The translations under genes were made by a program, and so were the position numbers. From NCBI GenBank assembly GCA_038229875.1, contig JBBROA010000111.1, positions 1 to 13,231 on the forward strand: a DNA stretch of 13,231 bases, in the 5' to 3' direction. Within the stretch, counting starts at the first letter, position 1. Each line of letters begins with the position of its first letter. A model generated the notes under the pieces. It ran no database searches. It was not told the origin of the DNA and was given only the letters and a program-made list of their open reading frames with translations. This document shows positions 7,606 to 13,231 of this stretch, one piece after another. Source of the DNA: JALYUA01 sp038229875. GTDB taxonomy: Bacteria; Acidobacteriota; Thermoanaerobaculia; UBA5066; Gp7-AA6.

Positions 7606-7914
7606 CTACGCCGCTTTCTTCGCCTTGGGCTTTGCCGCCGGCGCGGCCTTCGACTCCACTTCGGTCGCGGTCATCCGGTAGTGAACGGTGACCTTGTCCC
7701 CGACCTTCACGTCGGCCGGCATCTTGGTGGACGCGTCGCGGGCGACCTCGAACCGCTCCTTGCCCTTCATCACGACGATCACCGAGTTGTTCACCTCGAC
7801 CACGGGCCCTGTCACCTGGTACGCGTCGGGCTTTGCAGCCAGCGCCGAGCTGGAAGACAGCACGCCGCACGCAAACACGAGAACTGCCGCCATGAATCGC
7901 TGCTTTCGCAACAT
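7606..7914 (-). CDS. Small exported protein, beta-rich domain, Lys/Ala tail (102 aa)
   Basis: The ATG at 7914 has a near-perfect ribosome-binding site (GGAAGGAGG, 7 bases upstream). Residues 1-26 are a signal peptide (Arg/Lys start, hydrophobic core, ALA cleavage site). The mature part is a single short beta-rich domain: YQVTGPVVEVNNSVIVVMKG, then a predicted strand, then DVKVGDKVTVHYRMTATEVE. The pattern 'TGxVxxVxxxxIxV...VKVGDxVxVxY' resembles small OB-like periplasmic proteins of the DUF5666 kind; that likeness is inferred by eye. The C-terminus is Ala/Lys-rich (AAPAAKPKAKKAA) and may bind an anionic partner. Function unknown. It is divergent from crcB across 82 bases and ends in its own intrinsic terminator. 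Confidence 0.82.
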   Translation of the reverse strand: MLRKQRFMAAVLVFACGVLSSSSALAAKPDAYQVTGPVVEVNNSVIVVMKGKERFEVARDASTKMPADVKVGDKVTVHYRMTATEVESKAAPAAKPKAKKAA

Positions 7915-7996
7915 GAGTTCCCTCCTTCCCGCGATCTTATCCGGGCTGTCATGGCGGATGTTAGATTGCCGGCCGGACGCCAGCGCCGTGAACCAG

Positions 7997-8383
7997 ATGA
8001 CCTCGCGATTTCTGTGGATCTGTCTGGGTGGCGCCCTTGGAACTGGCGCCCGCTACCTGATCTCCCTCTGGGCCATCGCCGCTTTCGGCACCGCGTTCCC
8101 CTGGGGGACACTGATCGTGAACGTCGCCGGGTCGTTTCTTCTGAGCGCGATCCTGGAGGTCGCGCTGACGACCCACGCCATCGCTCCGACGCTCCGCCTC
8201 GCGCTGACGGTCGGGGTGCTCGGCGGCTTCACGACGTACTCGACCTTCAACTACGAGACTCTCGCCTCGGTTCGATCAGGCGCGTGGTGGCTGGGAGTCG
8301 CCAATGTGATCCTTACGGTTTCGCTGTGCCTCGCCGCGGGAGCCGCGGGGATGGGAGCCGGTCGGTGGGCCGCCGGATCGTAA
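7997..8383 (+). CDS. crcB: Fluoride ion channel CrcB/FluC
   Basis: This is a dual-topology inner-membrane channel that lets fluoride leave the cell and protects against fluoride toxicity. The 128 residues are the usual length of one subunit, which works as a dimer. Four hydrophobic helices are evident. Family motifs are GGALGTGARY at 11-20, WGTLIVNVAGSF at 36-47 with the pore Asn at 42, and GGFTTYSTFNYE at 76-87. The last is the signature that lines the pore and binds the structural Na+. The ATG at 7997 is chosen by family alignment; a GTG at 7988 is in frame and also possible. Neither has a strong ribosome-binding site. No fluoride riboswitch is recognisable in the 82 bases upstream. Confidence 0.95.
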   Translation: MTSRFLWICLGGALGTGARYLISLWAIAAFGTAFPWGTLIVNVAGSFLLSAILEVALTTHAIAPTLRLALTVGVLGGFTTYSTFNYETLASVRSGAWWLGVANVILTVSLCLAAGAAGMGAGRWAAGS

Positions 8384-8416
8384 GCGAACGGGGTCCGTTC
8401 CGCCCCCCTCGGAGCT

Positions 8417-8655
8417 TAGAGGTTTTCCTGTTGAGCAGTCCCGGACTCGCGAAGGGCGTGGGCGCGCGGTAGGAGGTGGACGTCTGCCCTCGAGGGGATC
8501 CTGGCGCAGGCCCGCGAAGGCGAGCACGACCTGGTGATCATCGGAAGCCACGGCCCGCAAACGCACGCGCGCCCCGCGGGGCCGCAGCGACGTCACCGTC
8601 CAGGTCCTCTCGGCCGCGGACAGCTCCGTCCTGGTCGTTCCCGGAGATACTGATC
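8417..8655 (+). pseudogene. Decayed universal stress protein (UspA-like) remnant
   Basis: Three reading frames in succession give pieces of one UspA-like C-terminal half. Frame 1 reads LEVFLLSSPGLAKGVGAR, then a TAG stop at 8470, then EVDV. Frame 2 from 8486 reads ALEGILAQAREGEHDLVIIG and SHGP, matching the family's 'DLIVIGSHG' nucleotide-binding loop. Frame 3 from 8586 reads SDVTVQVLSAADSSVLVVPG, matching the usual C-terminal end 'GSVxxxVLxxAxxxVLVVP'. At least one stop and two frame changes separate the pieces, and no N-terminal half is visible before it. I therefore call it a degraded, 5'-truncated pseudogene. Sequencing or assembly indels could mimic the frame changes but would not restore the missing N-terminus. 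Confidence 0.6.
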
Positions 8656-8670
8656 TCCGAGGACTCGGGC

Positions 8671-8702
8671 GCTGTTCCGCTGTTCCGCTGTTCCGCTGTT
8701 CC
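8671..8702 (+). repeat. 8-bp tandem repeat, four copies
   Basis: GCTGTTCC is repeated four times exactly and head to tail. It lies between the stress-protein remnant and the lipoprotein gene, 83 bases before the latter's start. It is a simple-sequence tract whose copy number could vary by slippage. Confidence 0.9.
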
Positions 8703-8784
8703 CGGAGCCCCGGCATCTCGTCCGGTTTCCTCCGGAACACGTCTTGCACTCCCTCCCATGCCCAACAGGCAGGAGGTAGATGAA

Positions 8785-9423
8785 ATGTCCGTTTCGCAAC
8801 GCTCGATCGCCCTCGTCACAGCGGTTCTTCTCGCCGGCGTCGTGGCCGGGTGCACGACGAGCAACCCCGCTCCGCCGCCGTCGGGACCAGCGTATGCGGC
8901 GGCTCCCCCGCCCTCCGACTCGGGAACCACTCGCGAGCGTCGCTCGGGCGATCCGGCCGCGACGTTCGCGAGCATGTTCGGCGGACATTACGAGGGCGTC
9001 ACCCCCGGCAACGAGCTGCGTCTGAACATCGATGCCGCGGGATTCCACTCCCTCTCGCATCCGTACGACATGTTCCTCGAGATCTCGGGACGCTTCGACG
9101 GCGACAACGTGCGCCAGCAGGGATTCCTCCACCTGGAGTCGCAGGGGCGGGGCGTGTTCGTCGGGTACATCCCGCACTTCGACCCCACGGTGAGCGCGCT
9201 CTCGCCGCGCGCCTCCCGCTTCTCCGCGAGCGAAGCGAACGCGGCCTGCCAGCTCTTCATGGAACCGCGGGGCGATGGCTTCGTCGGCGACAACCAGGGT
9301 CAGACCTGCGCCTTCGCGATTCGCGGCGCCGTCGGCCGGTGGACGCTCGAGGTCCAACCCGGCGGCCTCGTCGTCCGCAGCGAAGCCTCCGGGGAGACGC
9401 TCCGATTCCGGCGAACAAACTGA
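8785..9423 (+). CDS. Lipoprotein with CpcT/CpeT-like domain (212 aa)
   Basis: The ATG at 8785 is set by AGGAGG 8 bases upstream. The start gives a lipoprotein signal peptide ending in VVAGC, so the lipidated Cys is residue 23. A Pro/Ser/Ala-rich flexible stretch follows to about residue 55. The rest (about 58-212) looks like the CpcT/CpeT family (chromophore-lyase fold): FASMFGGHYEG at its start, then paired Cys in AACQLFMEPRGDGFVGDNQG and QTCAFAIRG. These match the 'C..Y....GD.FVG...G..C...RGA' pattern that I recall for that family. The organism shows no sign of photosynthesis, so bilin attachment is unlikely here. The role may be binding a small hydrophobic ligand at the envelope, but that is inference. 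The family call is by eye only; the lipoprotein call is firmer. Confidence 0.82.
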   Translation: MSVSQRSIALVTAVLLAGVVAGCTTSNPAPPPSGPAYAAAPPPSDSGTTRERRSGDPAATFASMFGGHYEGVTPGNELRLNIDAAGFHSLSHPYDMFLEISGRFDGDNVRQQGFLHLESQGRGVFVGYIPHFDPTVSALSPRASRFSASEANAACQLFMEPRGDGFVGDNQGQTCAFAIRGAVGRWTLEVQPGGLVVRSEASGETLRFRRTN

Positions 9424-9654
9424 TCCCTTTTTAGATTGCAGACCCGGGAGAGCGCGCCGGGTTCGCTCCTTGTCTCCGCGCGCGGAAAGCCGAAAGGCCG
9501 AAAGGGCCGTTCGGCGCGGATCTCGTCGCGCATGCCATGCTCAAAACGGCGCTTCTGACCACGCCTCCGCCCGCTTTGAATCCGTGAGTTAGTTACACCG
9601 AACCTGCGCCCGCGGGTGCAAAATGGCGCCGGCGCCGCAAGGCAGGAGGCGGAC
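9424..9654. other. Intergenic region upstream of xfp, with short palindromes
   Basis: No gene is supported in this 231-bp gap. It holds TCCGCGCGCGGA (9475-9486), a weak stem GCCGAA/TTCGGC (9489-9494 and 9510-9515), and the 12-bp palindrome GGCGCCGGCGCC (9625-9636). The last ends 7 bases before the xfp ribosome-binding site and could form a leader hairpin. I could not identify a convincing -35/-10 promoter. Confidence 0.5.
9644..9649 (+). promoter_or_regulatory. Ribosome-binding site of xfp
   Basis: AGGAGG lies 5 bases before the ATG at 9655. It decides that start over the upstream in-frame ATG at 9616, which would add 13 residues not shared with the family. Confidence 0.85.
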
Positions 9655-12069
9655 ATGTCCTCGACCGTCGAACAGAAGCCCGAGACCCGGGCGGCCGGAC
9701 GCTTCGATCCTCAAACCGTCGCACGATACCGGCGCGCCGTCGACTACCTGGCCGGCGCTCAGATCTACCTGAAGTCGAACCCGCTCCTCGAGGAGCCGCT
9801 GCTCGCCGAGCACATCAAGGAGCGGCTTCTCGGCCACTGGGGCACGGCGCCGGGCATCAACCTCGTGATCGCCGCGCTGAACCGCGAGATCCTTTCGACC
9901 GGCGCGAGCGTGCTGCTCATCACCGGTCCAGGGCACGGAGCGGCGGCGAACATGGCGAACATGTACCTCGAAGGCACCATCACCGAGTTCTACCCGGAAA
10001 TGACGCGTGACCGCGCCGGCCTCGAGAAGTTCCTCCGTTCCTTCTCCTGGCCGCACGGATTTCCGAGCCACCTCTCACCGGCGCTTCCGGGAGTCATCCA
10101 CGAGGGAGGCGAGCTCGGCTACGCGCTTTCGACCGCGTTCGGAGCGGCGCTCGATGACCCTGACCTTGTCGTCGCCTGCATTGTCGGCGACGGGGAGGCG
10201 GAGACGGGTCCCACCGCCGGGAGCTGGAACGGAAACAAGTTTCAAAATCCGGCCACCGACGGAGCTGTCCTTCCGATTCTCCACCTGAACGGTTTCAAGA
10301 TCTCGAACCCGACGATCTCGGACACGATGACCGACGACGAGATTCTCTCGCTCTACACGGGCTATGGGTGGGACGTCGTCTTCGTCTCCAACAGCGACCA
10401 CATCGACGCGGATCTCGACCGCGCGATCGGCGGCGCGTTCGAGTCGATTCGGTCGATCCAGGCCCGCGCGCGCCGCGGCGAGGACATCGAACGGCCGGCC
10501 TGGCCCATGATCATCCTGAAGACGCCGAAGGGCCTGGGCGGTCCGCACGAGATCGACGGAGTCCAGATCGAGGGTACCTTCCGCGCGCACCAGATACCGA
10601 TCAAGGACCCTCGCGAGAACCCGGCGCACTTAGCTTCCCTCGAGCGGTGGCTGCGCTCGTACCGCCCGGAGGAGCTCTTCGACGCGGACGGAGGGCCCGC
10701 GGCGGACATCCTCGGGCTGTGTCCGATCGGCGATCAGCGGATCGCGATGAACCCGGCGTCCTTCGGAGGCGACCGAAGGGTCCCGCTCGTCCTGCCTCCG
10801 CTCGAACGTCACGCGGTGAAAGTCCCCGGGGAGGCGCGCGGAGCGGAGCGTGTCAGCCACATGAAGTCGCTCGGCGAGTACCTCTCGGATGTCGTCGTCG
10901 GTAATCAGTCCGAGCGGAATTTCCGGATCGTGTGCCCGGACGAGCTCGAATCCAACCGCCTGGGAGACATCCTGAACGTCACGACGCGCCAGTATGCGTG
11001 GCCGATTCCGCCGGAGGCGGAGAAGACCAGCCGCGACGGACGCGTGCTCGAAATCCTCTCGGAGCACATGTGCCAGGGCTGGCTGCAGGGCTACCTGTTG
11101 ACGGGCGGACACGGGATCTTCCCCTGCTACGAAGCGTTCCTGCCGATCGTCGACGGGATGATGAACCAGTACGCGAAATTCCTGAAGGCGTCCGGTGAGA
11201 CCGCGTGGCGAACTCCGATCGCCTCGCTCAATTACCTGCTGACGTCCGAAGCCTGGCGTCAGGACCACAACGGCTTTTCGCACCAGGGGCCCGGCTTCAT
11301 CAACAACCTGCTCACGAAGAAAGGGAAGACCTACCGGATTTACCTGCCGCCCGACGCGAACACTCTCGTCTCGACGATGGATCACTGCCTCCGATCCACG
11401 AACTACATCAACCTGGTCATCGCCGGAAAGCAGCCGATGCATCAGTGGCTCTCGATGGACGAAGCGATCGAGCACTGCCGCGCGGGCGCGTCGATCTGGC
11501 GCTGGGCTTCGAGCCACGACGGAGAGGACCCGGACGTCGTGCTCGCCGGCGTTGGTGACAACCTGACAACCGAGGTCCTGGCCGCGGCCGCGATCCTGCG
11601 GGAGGTCGCGCCCGACTGGCGTGTGCGCGTCGTCAACGTCACCGACCTCCTCGCGCTCGGCATACCCCAGAAGTACCCGCACGGTTTCGACGAGGATCAG
11701 TTCCAGCGGCTGTTCCCGCTCGGGGTGCCGGTCGTCTTCAACTTCCACGGGTACACCGCCGCGATCAAGCAGCTCTGCTGGGAGCGGCCGGGGGCGTCCG
11801 CCCGTTTCGACATCAACGGATACCGCGAAGAGGGCTCGACCACGACCCCGTTCGACATGCTCGTCCGCAACGGCGTGAGCCGCTACCACCTCGTCATCCA
11901 GTCGGCCCAGAAGATCGCCCGGCGCCGCCCGGCCACCGCCGCGCGTGCCGAGGAGATCATCCGCGCCTACCAGAGAAAAATCCGGGAGCACACGGCGTAC
12001 GCCGTCGAGCGCGGGATCGATCCCCCGGAGATCGCGGACTGGCTGTGGCAGCGTCCGTCGAACAGTTGA
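9655..12069 (+). CDS. xfp: Xylulose-5-phosphate/fructose-6-phosphate phosphoketolase
   Basis: This thiamine-diphosphate enzyme cleaves xylulose-5-P (to glyceraldehyde-3-P) and/or fructose-6-P (to erythrose-4-P) with phosphate, releasing acetyl phosphate. The 804 residues are the full family length. Landmarks are GHWGTAPGIN with His61, TGPGHGAA at 90-97 (catalytic-region His94), FPSHLSPALPGVIHEGGELG, and the diphosphate-binding motif GDGEAETGPTAGSWNGNKFQ from 178. Next come DELESNRLGDIL, EGYLLTG-type text as LQGYLLTGGHG, WRQDHNGFSHQGPGF (His538 and His543), and YLPPDAN. The end has NGYREEGSTTTPFDMLV. Several positions differ from well-studied enzymes (GAAANMANMYLEG rather than GGPAxxANxYLEG; FKISNPTIS), so it is a somewhat divergent but intact member. 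The ATG is chosen by its ribosome-binding site. It is followed 45 bases later by acetate kinase, which uses its product. Confidence 0.97.
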   Translation: MSSTVEQKPETRAAGRFDPQTVARYRRAVDYLAGAQIYLKSNPLLEEPLLAEHIKERLLGHWGTAPGINLVIAALNREILSTGASVLLITGPGHGAAANMANMYLEGTITEFYPEMTRDRAGLEKFLRSFSWPHGFPSHLSPALPGVIHEGGELGYALSTAFGAALDDPDLVVACIVGDGEAETGPTAGSWNGNKFQNPATDGAVLPILHLNGFKISNPTISDTMTDDEILSLYTGYGWDVVFVSNSDHIDADLDRAIGGAFESIRSIQARARRGEDIERPAWPMIILKTPKGLGGPHEIDGVQIEGTFRAHQIPIKDPRENPAHLASLERWLRSYRPEELFDADGGPAADILGLCPIGDQRIAMNPASFGGDRRVPLVLPPLERHAVKVPGEARGAERVSHMKSLGEYLSDVVVGNQSERNFRIVCPDELESNRLGDILNVTTRQYAWPIPPEAEKTSRDGRVLEILSEHMCQGWLQGYLLTGGHGIFPCYEAFLPIVDGMMNQYAKFLKASGETAWRTPIASLNYLLTSEAWRQDHNGFSHQGPGFINNLLTKKGKTYRIYLPPDANTLVSTMDHCLRSTNYINLVIAGKQPMHQWLSMDEAIEHCRAGASIWRWASSHDGEDPDVVLAGVGDNLTTEVLAAAAILREVAPDWRVRVVNVTDLLALGIPQKYPHGFDEDQFQRLFPLGVPVVFNFHGYTAAIKQLCWERPGASARFDINGYREEGSTTTPFDMLVRNGVSRYHLVIQSAQKIARRRPATAARAEEIIRAYQRKIREHTAYAVERGIDPPEIADWLWQRPSNS

Positions 12070-12114
12070 GGGTCGCGACGGGCTCGCTCGACAGGCTGAG
12101 AACGCGCCCTTAGC

Positions 12115-13231
12115 GTGTCCGTCCTCGTCTTCAACGCAGGCTCGAGCAGCCTCAAGTTCGCGCTCTTCTCGGGCGACGGCCGCGATCCCGCCGCGTCCGG
12201 GACGATAGACCTGCAGCGCGAAGCGATCGGGTTCCCGGCGGCGGTCGAACGAGCACTCGAGCGCCTCGGTCCGGCGCTGGCGCCGCCCGCGCTTCTCGAC
12301 GGAGTCGGCCATCGGATCGTGCACGGCGGCGAGCGGTTCCAGAAGCCCGTGCTGTTCGACGCTGGACTCGAACGGGAGATCGCGGCGATCGCGGAGATCG
12401 CGCCTCTCCACAATCCGCGCGCTCTGGAGGTTCTCGAGGCCGCGCGCCAGGCTCTTCCGGACGTCCCCCACGCCGCCGTCTTCGACACGGAGTTCTTCGC
12501 GAATCTGCCGCTTCGATCCCGCGTCTATCCCGTCCCGTGGGAATGGCAGGCGCAGTACGGAATCCGCCGGTTCGGCTTTCACGGGCTGAGCCACGAATAC
12601 TCGGCGCTGCGCGCAGCAGAGCTCGCCGGGGTCCGTGCCGCCGGTCCTCTTCGGATGGTCAGCTGCCACCTCGGCCAGGGCTGTTCCGCCGCGGCCGTGT
12701 CGGGAGGCGTTCCGGCCGCGACGACGATGGGGTTCACACCGCTCGAGGGCCTGATGATGGGGAGCCGATCGGGGTCGATCGATCCGGGGATCCTCCCGCA
12801 CATTCTGCGGGCCGCGGGCTGGAGCGCCGACGAGCTGGACGACGCGCTCAACAAAAAGTCCGGCCTCCTGGGAGTCTCAGGAATCTCCGCCGACTACCGC
12901 AGGGTGGACGAGGCGGCGAATTCGGGAAATGAAAGGGCGCGGCTCGCCCTCGACCTCTATGCCGATCGAGTTCGCGACGCCATCGCCGCGATGGCCGCAG
13001 CACTGGGCGGCCTGGACGTCCTCATCTTCACAGGCGGAGTCGGTGAACACTCGGCCGCACTGCGCTCGGCAGCGTGCAACCCACTGCGGTTCATGGGAGT
13101 GACGCTCGACTCAGAAAAAAACTCCGCCTCATTGTCGGAAGATCGCGATCTCGCCAAGGAAGGATCGCCAATCAAAATCTTCGCGATCCAGGCCCGCGAG
13201 GAATGGATGATCGCCAGAAAGATCCGGCCCC
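12115..13231 (+). CDS. ackA: Acetate kinase, acetate/propionate kinase family (3' partial)
   Basis: The enzyme transfers the phosphate of acetyl-P to ADP, giving acetate and ATP, and so completes the phosphoketolase route encoded just upstream. The GTG at 12115 is the start: an in-frame TGA lies 18 bases before it, and the text then reads VSVLVFNAGSSSLKF, placing Asn7, Ser10, Ser12 and Lys14 exactly as in the family. No strong ribosome-binding site precedes it, so translation may be coupled to xfp. 372 residues are visible and probably only the last 10-30 are missing. Other motifs are GHRIVHGG (Arg67), PLHNP, FDTEFF (Asp124), RRFGFHGLSH (His156), MGFTPLEGLMMGSRSGSIDP, SGLLGVSGISADYRR (Asp260, Arg262) and FTGGVGEHSA. 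Gln188 replaces the usual Asn of HLGNG, and His312 replaces the Asn of GIGENS. I recall such changes from a less-studied acetate/propionate kinase subgroup. Confidence 0.95.
   Translation, partial: MSVLVFNAGSSSLKFALFSGDGRDPAASGTIDLQREAIGFPAAVERALERLGPALAPPALLDGVGHRIVHGGERFQKPVLFDAGLEREIAAIAEIAPLHNPRALEVLEAARQALPDVPHAAVFDTEFFANLPLRSRVYPVPWEWQAQYGIRRFGFHGLSHEYSALRAAELAGVRAAGPLRMVSCHLGQGCSAAAVSGGVPAATTMGFTPLEGLMMGSRSGSIDPGILPHILRAAGWSADELDDALNKKSGLLGVSGISADYRRVDEAANSGNERARLALDLYADRVRDAIAAMAAALGGLDVLIFTGGVGEHSAALRSAACNPLRFMGVTLDSEKNSASLSEDRDLAKEGSPIKIFAIQAREEWMIARKIRP

Noticed and set aside
7915..7996. Possible fluoride riboswitch in front of crcB
   Set aside because: GGCTGTCATGGCGGATG looks slightly similar, but the conserved core and pseudoknot partner segments are not present.
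9475..9515. Short palindromes read as a terminator after the lipoprotein gene
   Set aside because: The stems are short or imperfect and no T-tract follows.
10630..12801. A 723-codon minus-strand open frame opposite xfp and ackA
   Set aside because: Its translation is Arg/Asp-rich shadow sequence with no domain, while both plus-strand genes are unmistakable.

Overview
The window is a GC-rich stretch of bacterial chromosome with ordinary bacterial gene structure. Two of its gene families suggest Acidobacteriota or a close soil or sediment lineage: a large 'ADOP'-type FtsX/MacB permease, and a secreted YncE-propeller/phosphoesterase fusion. That placement is inferred from gene content, because the window has no rRNA or other marker gene. 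I see no transposase, integrase, CRISPR array, phage gene, tRNA or rRNA, and I found no convincing new multi-gene system.

Layout. Positions 2-2080 (+) hold the 3' part of an ABC-type permease. It converges, with an 11-base gap, on a secreted beta-propeller/phosphoesterase (2092-4638, -). Diverging from that across about 180 bp is a secreted protein of unknown function with a long Thr/Pro-rich tail (4816-6168, +). It converges on tag, 3-methyladenine DNA glycosylase I (6183-6737, -). A 447-bp non-coding stretch (6738-7184) follows, carrying several perfect inverted repeats. Two small minus-strand genes come next: an acidic 74-residue protein (7185-7409) and an exported 102-residue protein (7606-7914) with a clear intrinsic terminator. 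crcB/fluC, a fluoride channel, is divergent from the latter (7997-8383, +). Downstream of crcB is a decayed universal-stress-protein remnant and a 4-copy 8-bp tandem repeat. A lipoprotein whose C-terminal half resembles CpcT/CpeT proteins follows (8785-9423, +).

The right end is a two-gene metabolic module: xfp phosphoketolase (9655-12069) followed 45 bases later by acetate kinase (12115 to the window edge). Together they would split xylulose-5-P or fructose-6-P, with phosphate, to acetyl-P and then make acetate and ATP. The other genes look like unlinked housekeeping or envelope functions, mostly in convergent or divergent single-gene units.

The observations most worth a second look are the stress-protein pseudogene, the structured 6738-7184 intergenic region, the unknown secreted Thr/Pro-tailed protein, the CpcT-like lipoprotein, and the non-canonical active-site residues of the acetate kinase.
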